From assembly GCA_030272155.1 (NCBI GenBank), contig CP126194.1, forward strand, positions 4,703,501-4,767,500: 64,000 bases of DNA, written 5' to 3'. The position numbers and the translations under genes are program-made. Each line of letters starts with the position of its first letter. Position 1 is the stretch's first letter. This DNA is from Tetradesmus obliquus (taxonomy: Eukaryota; Chlorophyta; Chlorophyceae; Sphaeropleales; Scenedesmaceae). This document shows, in pieces, positions 43,895 to 55,331 of this stretch. Below the pieces are notes generated by a model, which had not been told where the DNA came from, ran no database searches, and saw only the letters and a list, made by a program, of their open reading frames with translations.

Positions 43895-46800
43895 ATGCCT
43901 CCCAAGAAGGACAAGAAAGATGAGAAGAAGGAGGAGCCAGAGTAAGTGCTGTGCAACCAGCATGGGCGTGACAGCAGTACACAACCTACATGGCGTGCAG
44001 CCATCATGCAGAATAACACAGACATAGCAGCAGGGCTTACGTCAGCCTGCATGCAGGGCATCATCCCTCACCATCTGCGCTGATGTGGTATCTGGCCGTG
44101 CCATTATTTTGATGTTCCATGCCTAGTCAACTGCCAGCAAATCCGTTTTGCCAAACTGTTCCCACCGCAGGGACAAGGTTCAAGCAGAGCTTGCAGCATT
44201 GCAGGGAGCAAAACAGGACTTGGAGTTAGGACACGCAATCCTTGTAGACAAGCTCAGGCAGTGCAAGGCAGAAAACGACAGATTGCTGCAAGAGATTGAC
44301 AACTACAAAGCGCGCATAACAAACGCAACCCAGGACTATGTGAGTAGTTTGAGAATGTGGGGTTGGTGGTGCTTCACACACTGAGGATGGTATTGAGGTT
44401 GGAGCAGCAGTGTAGGTATGCTCCTTTCAAGATTTTTATAACGCAGCAAGTGCTCCTGCAGATTGATGTGCTTGCCACTGGCTGTGGCATGCCAATGGCT
44501 TGTGATTGTTTGTACTAAGGCAGCTTGCCAGCTTCATTTACTTAGACCCACTTGGCTGCTGTCGTTCCTGGTCCTGCAAGGTTGACATCCTGCAGCACCG
44601 AGAAGAGCAGATCAAGGCAGCAGATGCAAGGGCTGGCACACTGCAGCAGCAGCTGGACAAGCTGCAAGCAGAGATCGCACAGAAAACAGAAGAGATAGCA
44701 AAGCTCAAAGAGGTCAATGCCAGCCAGGCAGAGCGGCTGGAGGATGCTGCATCAATGGTGTCAGACAAGGAACGTCTGGAAGACACAGTGAAGAAGCAGG
44801 TGAGCAGATGAGCAGCAGCAGCAGCATTGCAACAGTTGCAAAAGGCAAAAGCGACAACAGAGCCAGCAACCAGCAGATGAGCAGTGCAGGAAGGATGTCT
44901 GGCTGTCAAAGGTTTTGCGCTGCATGCAACAGACGGCGGCAGCTGTTGACTCCATAAGTATGTTCAGCTGGCAGCACTTGCTGGCATGCTGCCATTGCCT
45001 GCTTCGCCCTTGTCTACTGTCCCTTGTTACATCTTTGTGTTGTTGTGTGCTGCCACTGTTGCAGCACGACCTCATTGAGCAGTGTGGTGCTGAGATCAAG
45101 GTGTCAAAGGCACAGATAGACTCCAAGGATGCTGCACTAGAGAAGGCCAGGTGTGTAGGCCATGCAACAGGACAGCAAGCAATCCCGCATCGCCGGCATA
45201 GTGCAGCAATTGTGCCACAATAGCTGACAAGGCTGAAAGCATGCGAGGCAAGCAGCGCGCAGCCAGCTGCTGGGCGCTGACAGCACCATGCATGCTGCAG
45301 CATGCAGTCGCAACTGTTGTCACCATGATGTGCAACAGGTTCAGCAACGGGCTGCTGCTGCTGCCGCTGCTGCGCGCGTTCAATCATGTTGCCGCAGGTC
45401 TCAGATAGAGGAGCTGAGCCTGCGCTGCCAGGCCACCACGCAGCTGCGAGTGCTGTTTGGCGAGGTGTGGCTGGTGCAGACCACGCACGTGAAGCTGAAG
45501 GGCAGCGTGCCGCATGACAGGGAGTACAATGTGCTGTCCGCAACAGCAGGTAGGGCTGGTAGGCATGTATGTGTTGGGCTGCAGCGCTAACAGTGCCAGA
45601 AGCAGCCTGCAACAATGTTGCAGCAGCTTGCTGGTACTCAAAGCTTGCTAGGACTCGACAGGCATTAGCAGCCGCAAAACACCCATGTCAACATTTGCAT
45701 TGTAGCAGGGAGCCTCAACTGAGTGGTAGTGCTGAGCAAATCCGGCCAAGGTGTGAGGAGCTGCACTGCATTGCTGCTGTCACTGTCACTTTGGCCAGGT
45801 GGCAAGCAGCTGGTGCTGCATGGCGGGCAGAGCAGGACCCATGAGTCAGTAGCCAGGGAGACGGCTGTGCTCAGCCTGGACACTCTGCAGTGAGTAGCAT
45901 ACCTCAGCTGCTCGCAACAGGAGTTGTCAAATCTCCAAGCAGTTGCCTGCGGCTCTCTCAAACTGGCTGCAATGTGTACATGCAGTGTGAAGCAGCTACT
46001 GTCAGCTTAGTGCTGCATATTTGTGCCTGCAGCAGTAAGCAAAGCTGTGGGCAGCTGCTGTCACGTCGTGCTGCATCTCCAACTGCCTCGGCTACTTAGT
46101 GTGTGTGCTGTGGTGCCTTGGGTTCATGGTCAGGTGGGAGCAGCCCGAGACTGCAGTGCACCCCATGGGCTTGCTGGCACACACGGCAACTGTCACAGGG
46201 CGCAACAAGCTCATGGTACGCAGAGAGAAGCTGCCAGCAGTATGTGTTGAGTAGTGTTTCTACAGGGCACAATGGGGAAGATGACTTGTATATCTCTGTC
46301 ATGAGTTTGCGCTGCATGTATCTTGCCCACACCGTGCAGCCTGGCCTGCCAATGGCAGCAGCAGACAAGCAGGATCAGATGCCCTGGCCTTGTGTCGAAC
46401 CTGGAGAGTGTTTGCTCTGCCACAGCACGGCCGTAAGTTGGGCTGCGTGCTGCTGCAGGTGTTCGGTGGCAGCACTGGTGAGGATGCTTCGGCAGCAGCC
46501 ACAGTGCTGTCAACAGACACGATGCGCTGGAGCAGCATCACTGCAAACGGGCTCAACCAACCACCGCCACGGCTGTCACATGCAGCAGCAGCCCTCAGGG
46601 ACAAGGTATGGCCACGGTGCAGTTGCGTCAAAAGCATAAAGGCTTTCCTTCAGCTGCACTGTCATAACACGCAGCTAGCGCGTGCTAACTCTACACAGTA
46701 TGCCAAGTTGTGGTGACACGCACCCGCCATGTTTCATTTCAACGGAAGCTACGCAGTTACTTGAATTGCCATTGGGTCAGCAACCGTGTGCCGGCTTAGC

Positions 46801-48914
46801 ATAAATGTGTCATTGCTGAAACATGGCGTGTGACGTTGCCGTCGTGCAGGTGTACATTTTTGGAGGCATGACCATTGATGGGCACCTGTTGAATGACCTG
46901 TGGGCGCTGGACCTTGACAGTATGACGTGGAGCCACTGCACATGCTACGGCCTGGCGCCATCAGCACGCAAAGGTGCGCACAACACTAAGCATGAGGCCC
47001 GCAGCAGCTGAGCGGCAGCAACCGTCCAGATTGTTGTATTTTACACATGTGCACACCTATGTGTTCAATGCACAGCGACAGTTCCCCCCGCCTGTATAAT
47101 TCACAGCCTATATAGTGCGGCAACTGGGTGGTGCCTGTGCTGCTGGTGGCTGTGCCAGCTGTTGCATGGACCACCTGCTGCCTGCCTATACCGTGCACAT
47201 CTTGCAGGTGCCTCGCTGTGTGCCATGGAGGATGGCCGGCGGCTGTACCTGGTGGGCGGGCATGACGGCCGCAGGCTGTTAAATGACTGTTGTTATCTGG
47301 AAGTGGAGCGGCTGATGTGGAGCCAGATCACCCCCAGCGGGCCGGCGCCAGAGCCGCGGGAGCAGCACGTGGCAGCAGTGCTGGGCAAGTACCTGTTCAT
47401 CACCGGCGGCTGCAGCGAGGCGCCTGCTGCTGCTGCTGCTGGCGCCGGCAGCTTGGCGGCGCCTGGTGGGGATGCGGCGGGCGCTGCCGGCGGGATGGTT
47501 GGCAAGCGGCTGACGGATACGTATGTGCTGGATATGTACACGGGGCCGGCCTGGGAGCAGCTGGATGACGGGGCTTGGGGCAACAACCTTGTGTGGCTGA
47601 AGCAGGTGGGTGGCTGGGGTGGCATTATGTCATATGCATAGCATAGTATGCAGCTGTGGCGGTGGCTGTTGCCCGGTGCACGGACAGGGGCCGGCTAGGG
47701 ATGTGTGCCAGGGCATCTGCCCAAGCTGCTGTCCACACCGGCTCACATGCACATCATGTCTGCTGGCATCTGTATGTCTGACCCGCACATGCATGCTCAC
47801 CTGCACGCTGCTGCATGTGCTGCTGCTGCGGCTGCTGCGGCTGCTGCTGCTGCTGCTGCTGCTGCTTACATGCACGTGCCGGCGGCCCTTGAACACGCAG
47901 ATGTCTGTGAACAGTGTGATGCACGGCAGCCGGCTGTTCACGCTGCGGCCCAACCTGCACGAGCAGCTGGAGGAGCTGATGGTGATGGAGCTGACGCTGC
48001 CCGAGGACATCGAGCGCATGAAGACAGCCAAGCGCCGCGACAAGGAGCAGGTGCGAGACAGTGCGGCCCTCAGGGGTGGAGTCTAAGCATGGTTGTGCCA
48101 GGGCGACAGGGTGGGTGTTAGCAGTGGCGAGCCACAGGGCGGCAGCTGAATGCACAGCTAGCCATAGTGGCCGCTGTGGCATGACAGGCAATTTATGCTA
48201 CACAAACGAGGAGATTTGTGCCAGACCGTTGCATGCACAGCTGGATCCTGTGTGTTTCTTGCCTGCTGTGCCTGCTGCTCCATACGTGCTGCTGTGCCTG
48301 CTGTTGTGACGTGCTGCAGGTGAACGTGCTGGAGCTGCTGAGTGACGCAGCTGCCACCAGCAGCAGCCTGGAGGTCAGCTGGCGGCCGCCCAGCAAGAAC
48401 AGCGAGCGCATCACAGGCTACAAGCTCATGGTGGCAACCAGCACAGGTGGGGGGCGCGGCGCGAGCTGCGCAGGCGGTGCAGCTGCAGTGGCATGTATGC
48501 GATAACATGAGCGTACAGTTGCGTTCGGCACAGTGCTGCAGCTGCTGAACAGCGAGTGCTCAACTGATGGAGGTACACAGCTGTGAGCCCGCTTGCAAGC
48601 GGCATTCCTGTGAATGATCCTGCGTTGGCAGCACCGTGCTCCTGTAGTGACTGGAGTAGCAGGTGCTCGATGTCATGTCTGCGGGCTGACGTACAAAGTG
48701 CTAGAAGCCGCCCAGTACTTGAGCTGATTAGCCGCTCATGGTGTGCTTGTGCTGCTGTTCAGGTGTTGCGCGGGAAGTGTTTCAGGGCAAGGGTTTGAGC
48801 CACACAGTCACGGGCTTGAAGCCAGCTGCAGAGTATGTGTTCTGCGTGAAGGCTACATATGATGATGGCTCCTTTGTGTGGAGTGAATCCAAGGCATTCA
48901 CCACCAAGTCATAG
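43895..48914 (+). CDS. Coiled-coil, kelch-repeat and fibronectin-III protein (13 exons)
   Basis: Exons 43895-43941, 44171-44339, 44581-44799, 45065-45150, 45398-45549, 45799-45889, 46134-46215, 46459-46605, 46850-46973, 47208-47605, 47901-48050, 48320-48446 and 48763-48914 join in phase throughout to 647 residues. The N-terminus MPPKKDKKDEKKEEPE is typical of axonemal and basal-body proteins. Residues about 20-190 form heptad-rich coiled coil. Kelch blades follow (about 240-480): QLVLHGGQ, KLMVFGGS, VYIFGGMTIDGHLLNDLW, LYLVGGHDGRRLLNDCCYL and LFITGGCSE. A fibronectin-III domain closes it (about 556-647: LEVSWRPP...ITGYKL, EYVFCVKA). Kelch plus FN3 recalls host-cell-factor proteins, but the coiled coil points to a cytoskeletal or flagellar scaffold. 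That role is inference. Confidence 0.85.
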
Positions 48915-49779
48915 CACAGCCTTGTAGATTGAGCCAGCATGACTGGCCCAGAAACCGGGTTGCTAGTGGATTTCCCTTGAATTGATGTTACTTTGCAGCA
49001 TTGCTAGCGCCAGTGCAAAACATGGCGGGAAGTATAATCAGTGTTATGTTACACAAATGCATATGACTGTGGCCCACACATAATATGCCCAGCAAACAGA
49101 CTTGCCACCTGTGCTGTTTGCCAAGCATAGTACGGCCTCTTGGTCACTTGCATGCTGTAGCAGATACATGTAATAGCAGGACGCAAAGGAAGCACATCAC
49201 AGCAAACCCCTTACGCCCAAGATGCAAGGATGGTGCCAGCACGCCCTGCGGACAGCAGCCCATAACTGACAACAATAGCAGTGCATGACTGCAAGATGTC
49301 ATGCAGCATGACGGAGTCATGATGCTGCTTCTGGCGCTGCACATCACTTGTGTCAAGCAATCCATCAACACTGCCTGTTGCTGCAGTCATGCTGTGCAGG
49401 GCTGGCACAGCAATCGTGACCAGGCCCCAGTGCCATCAGCGTGGAACCACTGGGATTTAACGACTGCACACCAACCACTGACATGTGGAATGCAACCGCA
49501 TGCCGAGTCAGTTGCTTAAGGCGCACGTACAGGCACCGTCCCTCTTCACATACCATTGCTGGACACTAAGCTGCATGCTGCTATAAAGCGGCAGCACGCT
49601 AGCTGTGCTCCTGCTAGCAAAGGCAACAATCGGCTGCTGTTGGCTGGCAGCTCAAGCACACACAGATTCAGACCTTGGCTGCAAGTCAGCTGGTGTGTAA
49701 ACAAAGCCCGCCCCTGCCCCAAGAGCTGGGGCCAACCTCTGCTGTTGCTGCTGCTGCTGCTGCTGCTGCTTTGGCGGCT
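48915..49779. other. Gap between convergent kelch-protein and SRP9 genes
   Basis: 3' sequence of both genes. No exon is seen. TGTAA occurs near 49169 on the plus strand. A CTG run at 49742-49770 lies just beyond the SRP9 stop. Confidence 0.4.
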
Positions 49780-50662
49780 TCATCCCTTCCGCCTGTTCTT
49801 GCCGCTGCCACCACCACCACCGCCACCGCCCCCGCGGCCTTTGCTGGGTGCTGCCGCTGCTACTGACTGGCTGCCTAGCTGCTCTGCTGTAGCCATGAGC
49901 TCCTCATCTGGCAGCAGGTGAAGCAGCAAAGGCAGCAGGTGGTTGCAGGCATGGACATTGTTAGGTGAGCAGACGACAGCAAGCAGCAGGTCGGTCATAT
50001 TTGTGCATGCTGTGCAGGGACAACAGGTACCATGGCATTGGATACAGCAGGAGCTAATGCTCTTGTTATGCAGCTGAGCTGCCACGTGCAGTGGGTTGCA
50101 GTGAGTTACTGTAGAACCAGGTGTTATTCATACATAAGGGCAGCATTGCGTCAGTCAAGATTCTTGTATTGCAACAATCACTGCTTTGCGGAGGTGTTGT
50201 TGACAAGCAAGCAAGCCTCGTCTCAACTGCTGCTGCCAACACAGCTGGTGTGCTGCCGCAGCAATCCACACCTGTTGGGTGCTCTCCACGCGCCATCAGC
50301 ACAAAGAACAAGCTGTTCAGCTTCTCCATCTTCTTTACATCTATTTGTTGGTCTGTCTTGTACTTGAGGCACTGCAGGGCAGCAAAAGGCTGATCAGCAA
50401 CGCGCTGCCGCTGCTGCAGTTGCTTGCTGCTGTTGTGATGCTAGTGCGTTGTGTCCGGCCTCCGTCAGCACCATTGATTGACATGTATCGTAATTACATC
50501 GCATATGCAGCATTGCAGGCTCACCACAACATCGTCTGTGACCTTCAGCACTAGCTTGCCCTCCTTATGTTTGTACTTGATCACGTATCTAGTGCGCAGC
50601 GGCTGCTGTGCGACCAATTCTTGTGCTTGCTGGTAAAAAGTATTGAAGTCCTCGACATACAT
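49780..50662 (-). CDS. SRP9: Signal recognition particle 9 kDa subunit (SRP9)
   Basis: Exons 50662-50525, 50371-50272 and 49907-49780 join in phase to 121 residues. The family core is clear: YVEDFNTFYQQAQELVA, then RTRYVIKYKHKEGKLVLKVT, then CLKYKTDQQIDVKKMEKLNS and LFFVLM. SRP9 pairs with SRP14 to bind the Alu domain of SRP RNA and pauses translation while the ribosome-nascent chain docks at the ER. Animal SRP9 is about 86 residues; this one has an extra tail (about 80-121) ending in a nine-glycine run and the basic GKNRRKG, perhaps RNA-contacting. The ATG at 50662 is the first in frame after the ORF context changes. A transposon end lies only about 200 bp upstream, so the promoter may have been rebuilt or disturbed. 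Confidence 0.9.
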
Positions 50663-50857
50663 GCCGCTGCTTGATCTGTGTTCGGGCTGGGCACCGGCAA
50701 GAAACAACAGCACTAGCGGGGTGGTGGCTGGTTTGGGCAAGCAAGACAGTTAACATCAGCCGTGCATAGGGAACAACCAGAGTGTAAAAGTTTCGACCGG
50801 GCTGTTCGAAAGTGGTTGCAACTGCCAGAACCCCAAACAACTGACTGACACAACTAC

Positions 50858-51004
50858 CATGGTAACGGCTTCCCACAGGTGGACCAGTAGGTATGGTACC
50901 CTACCACCTGTGGGAAGCCGTTACCATGTGACTTAGCTGGTACTACCATCAGCTAAGTCACATGGTAACGGCTTCCCACAGGTGGTAGGGTACCATACCT
51001 ACTG
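50858..51004. repeat. Nested palindrome of transposon-end fragments
   Basis: Three end fragments alternate in orientation. A 25-bp piece (50858-50882) and a 55-bp piece (50885-50939) lie back to back. After a 10-bp spacer (50940-50949) comes the outer 55 bp of the true left repeat (50950-51004). The two 55-bp arms are perfect inverted copies. ACTACCAT occurs at 50853-50860 and again at 50942-50949, directly against the left repeat. Confidence 0.95.
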
Positions 51005-51037
51005 TTGGTAGAGTATTATACCAAACTTTGGTACGGC
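50950..51037 (+). repeat. Left terminal inverted repeat, 88 bp
   Basis: Reads CAGCTAAGTCACATGG inward to GTACGGC. By eye it is an exact reverse complement of 62630-62717, and identity stops sharply at 51037. Confidence 0.97.
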
Positions 51038-51691
51038 CGTCAGGGTCGTGCTGGTTGTTAGTATAATGCACAGAGCATTATATTAGCAACATCTGCATTG
51101 CGCAGAGCCAGCTGAGCTGAGGAATACAAACTGCTGGCTAGTGGGTCCGCTTCCACTTGCTGTCCATTGGCTCTGAATGCAAGAAATGCAGAAGAAACAA
51201 CTTTTGAATGATCAAAATCATTTATAACTACCTTCAGAGTCCGTCAACATCGCAACAGCTCCACATGCACGGCCATTGCGTCATGGCTGGCATGGTGACT
51301 GTCAACGCAGCATTGGGTGCAGGCCCAGGCAGGCCTGCTGCTACAAGCTTGTGGCCGGCTGTCACATGTCTGGTGATCATCTGGAGCATCTGGAATATGC
51401 AACTGTAAACATTATCTCAAATCATAGTAACAACCGTTGTGTGTTCTTGATGGTGTCTCACTAGACCCTGCGGTGACACCTCCTCCCCCAGCAGCACTGC
51501 TGAGTATGTTCGGTGCCTACCAAACCCGTTCGATGTTGTAATCAGAAGGAGATTCACTAATTCCCTGGCATGGGTCGACCTGTACTCTTGCTTTTACCGA
51601 ACAGTTGTTTCTGCTCCCCGATGATGGATCAACGCATGCAGTCATAGCTGCCACGAAGAAGGCCATAGATCCTGTAGAAACCATCACGTCA

Positions 51692-54419
51692 ATGAGTTCG
51701 ACGAGTACGGCAGCTGGTAGCGTCAGCTCAGACGACCAGACAACAACCAACAAGGTAATACGCGCCCAATTCTCGTCAGCACGGCTGCCGTCACTCTGCT
51801 TACAGATCAAGTAACCTTAGGTTCAAACGTGTTCATGTGCAGCCACTGGGCAAGCTGAACAAGCGGGCTGCCGAAGCGATCGCCGAGCAGCAGCAGGGGC
51901 AGGGGCAGCAGAGGAAGAAGCAGCGCAGCTCACAACAGCGTGGGCGACAGCATCAGAACACGACACAGGCAGCTGAAGACGGAAAACAGGCAGAACATGA
52001 TGCGCTTGGGCTGCCGCAGCAGCTTCTGAAGCTGCAGCGGCAGATGCAGCAGCAGCTGCTGAAGCTGCAGCGGCAGATGCCCAGCTCTCGGCAGTGTGGC
52101 CAAGAGCATCAGAACCAGACACATGAGTCTGAGAAAGAGGAAGAGGAGGTACTAGATGGCCTGGAGACAGTGCTGCAGCAACTGCTGCAGCTGCGGGAGC
52201 TGCAGCAGCAGCTACAGGGGCAGCAGCTGCAGCAGCAGCAGGATACGGCCAATGCCACTGCCAAAGCCGCCAGAGAGGTCAACCAAGCCAGATCCGAGCG
52301 CGCCTGCTGGAAGCTGTGCAGAAGTATGCTGTACAGCTGTTGGACAAGGGCGACATCATCCTGCTAGTGCTCCTCCCCTACCACAACAGTGCTAGTCTGC
52401 GCACGTTCACTCAAGGCTTGACGCGAGAGCAGCTGAGCGCCATCTTGGAGGTGCTGCTGCGTCACCCAACCGGCAGCCTTGGGTGGGCCGAGAAGCAGGT
52501 GCAAGCACTGCTGCGCAAATTAGGGGCAGGTGAGGTGATCCGGCTGAAGGCTTGGTGATATCTAGCAGCTGCCAGTGCGGGGGTGAGGGCTTGTAGTTTT
52601 TGCCTCCGCTATGTCAAACTGAGGCCGCACTCAACATATTGTCATCTTGCGGTGTACATGCCACAGGCGTGTAGCAAGCGGCTACAGCTTATGCGCACAT
52701 TGCATGTGACTTGCTGCCTGCCCTGCCGTGTGCTTGTGCTGCAGGTGCCGCCCCCGGTGGCGGCACGCAGGGCATAGCACAACAGCAGCAACGACAGTAC
52801 AGCCAGCAACAGCTCTACAAGGTGGAATAACCCTCCAAAAAGAAGGTGAATAAAGAGGAGTGCAGTGAGGAATGGAGTGACACTGAGACAGCATCAGAGG
52901 AGGAGGCAGGGTCTGCTGGTGCAGCGCAGCGCAGGGGCAGCAGGCGCAGCAGGAGCCACGAGCGTGGCACTGGCAGGGGCAGCAAGCGCAACAGGAGCCG
53001 CGAGCGTAGCAGCGGCAGGGGCGGCAGCAAGCGCAGCAGAAGCCGCGAGCGTAGCAGCGGCAGGGGCAGCAAGCGCAGCAGAAGCCGCAAGCGTGGTAGC
53101 GGCAGGGGCAGCAGGCGCAGCAGGAGCCGCGAGCGTGGTAGCGGCAGGGGCAGCAGGCGCAGCAGGAGCCGCGAGCATGGCAGCGGCAGCAAGCAGCATC
53201 GTGCAGCTGCAGAGGCAGGTGTGTATGGAGAGCCAGAGCGCCAGCGTCGGCGTGTAGCCAATGCAGGTGGTGCAACACGCGCAGCTGCTGCCGCTGCTGC
53301 AGCTGATGCCGCTGATGACGCTGCTGCAGCTGATGACTGGGCGGCACGCAGCAAACTCAAGCGGCTGCACCGCACAGATGCATGGCGCCAGGCGCAAGCG
53401 TCTCAGGCTGCAGGGCATGCTGATGCACTAGGTGTCAGTGCTGCTGCACCTTCTTGTGCAGCAGCTGCCGGGGAAGCAGCACCAGCAGCAGCGGCAGCAG
53501 CAGCAGCAGCAACTGAACAGGAGCGAGCGAGGCGTGAGGCAACAGCCTTACCATGTGTACTGAAAGCGCTTTTGGAGGGTAGACTTGAAGCGCAGGCTGT
53601 TCAGCCCAGCTCCGCTTGCACTGTGTTTCACATCTGCAACGCTGCTGCTTTGGCTTACACAGGTAAGTAGTCACAGATGGTTTCGGGAACTTGGATGATG
53701 TGTGACGGAGATGCGGTGGTTGGGCTTGGCGGGGCAGATCAGTGGTCAAGGCTGATAACGCACATGAGACTTTGATGCTCAGCTGTGGCATCACTCCCCG
53801 CGGTTCACACATTGCAACATGGTCACACTCATCAACGCATGCACTGGTGCAGGTGTCAAATGCAGCAGCATGACCTCGTCATGACGCTTCTTTGCTTGAT
53901 TAGTCAAACGATTATTTTTAACACTCACTATTGCTGCCACTGCTACTGCACTGCCGCCAGCTGCTGAAGCTGCAGGGACCTTGGATCATGTGGACCTGAA
54001 GAGCGCGCTGCGCATGGCAACGGGCTGGCCGCTGCAACGCAAGACGAAGGAGCGTTCGTGGTGTGACGCTGCTCAACAGCTGTTGCAAGCCCACCATAGG
54101 CGCTGCAAGGTAAGTGGAAGGCTCCACTGTATATGTGGAGAACGTAAGGTGGTGCATGTGGTGTGCTATCAGGTTGGCATTGTGTCTGCATGGCGCATGT
54201 TGTGTCCTGCCTCAACTCAGCTGCGGCCGCTTGAGTGCGGTGCTGTGCGTTGGAAATGCCAGCAACGCCACCCCTGTAGATTGTTTGGCATGACTGACTT
54301 GACGTATCCTGTGTTGTCGCTCTTCTGCATAACTTGCTGTCTGTTGGTATGCCGCTTGCTTACTCGGCAAGGAGCAGCAGCAGCAGCAAGGGGGCCCACA
54401 GCAGCTGCAGGGGCGGCAA

Positions 54420-54454
<35 letters not shown>

Positions 54455-54709
54455 GCAGCAAGGGGGCCCACAGCAGCCGCAGGGTCGGCAACAACAGCAG
54501 CAGCAGCAGCAGCAGCAGCGGCAGGTAGAGGTATGTGCCGAGGTACGTAGCCAGGGCGCCTACGGCAACGATGCTGCAACCACGGCTGCTGCTGAGGAAC
54601 GGCGCTACGCAAAACCATCAGCAACAGCCCCAGCAGCAACAACACACAGGGAGGCAGAAGCGGGCCAGCAGCGGCGCGCCCCTACCAAGCAGCGGCAGCA
54701 GCAACGGCA

Positions 54710-54741
<32 letters not shown>

Positions 54742-55331
54742 AATCGGTCGGTGAAGCAGCTGTGCAACGGCAGCGCTTGCCGCGCAAAGCGGCTGCTGGT
54801 GTCGCCAGCGCAACACAAGCAGTGCTCGGCAACAGCCAGGAACCGACAGCAGCAGCAGACGACGCCAGGGCAGTTGCAGCTGCGCAGCGTGCTGCACTGC
54901 CAGCTGATGTCCCAGCTCCTGCCTCGAACGCGCAGCACAACATGGTGCAGAAGCTGAAGACAGGTGCCCTGGTGAGTGCCGTCGAGCCGGCCTTTGGTAT
55001 GAAGTCATGCTAGTGCTTGCATGCAAGCAGTAGAAGTCGTAGTCCATGATTGTCACCATAGTCCATATAGTGCCCGCATGCCGCCACAACACCATTCCTG
55101 AAAGTCACTGGATGTGGATTGCAGGGCATTGACGTCAAAGGCCTGGTGGCAGAGCTCGCGGGTGTAGAGGCGCGCTTGGCGGCAGGCGCGGACAGCGTTG
55201 ACGCTGTTGAGGAGGATGTTGCGTATGCTGCAAAGCTGACAGCGGCTTTCACGAAGCCGCATGCTCGTGTGGAGGCAGCTTTGGCAAAGGCGCGCAGCGC
55301 TGTGAACGCAACCAAATTCCCAGCTTGCTAG
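51692..55331 (+). CDS. Gln-rich protein with Arg/Ser (RS) repeats, transposon partner gene, apparently broken
   Basis: Proposed exons 51692-51754, 51843 to about 52530 (frame break inside), 52745-53662, 53976-54109, 54372-54971 and 55125-55331, with matching phases at nearly every junction. The parts in order: a Ser/Thr-rich start; a Gln/basic coiled region with KLNKRAAEAIAEQQQ; a hydrophobic-helical stretch (LLEAVQKYAVQLLDKGDIIL); about seven RS-type units such as KRSRSRERSSGRG; an Ala-rich region; GWPLQRKTKERSW; polyQ; and a conserved-looking end (GIDVKGLVAELAGVEARLAA). I do not recognise the family. RS and polyQ tracts suggest a nuclear protein meeting splicing factors or chromatin. Two lesions are apparent: a frame change near 52280-52310 (or a 44-nt intron), and an in-frame TAA at 52828-52830 with coding-like sequence after it in the same frame. 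Confidence 0.6.
52930..53200 (+). repeat. Coding minisatellite (about 36-45 bp unit) for RS repeats
   Basis: Six to seven imperfect units of GGCAGCAAGCGCAGCAGAAG-like sequence encode alternating Gly-Ser-Lys/Arg-Arg-Ser-Arg blocks. Units differ by small in-frame length changes, so the repeat has changed copy number while keeping the frame. Confidence 0.85.

Noticed and set aside
52865-53257. Ala-rich ORF overlapping the RS repeats
   Set aside because: Out-of-frame reading of the minisatellite; the RS frame joins upstream and downstream exons in phase.
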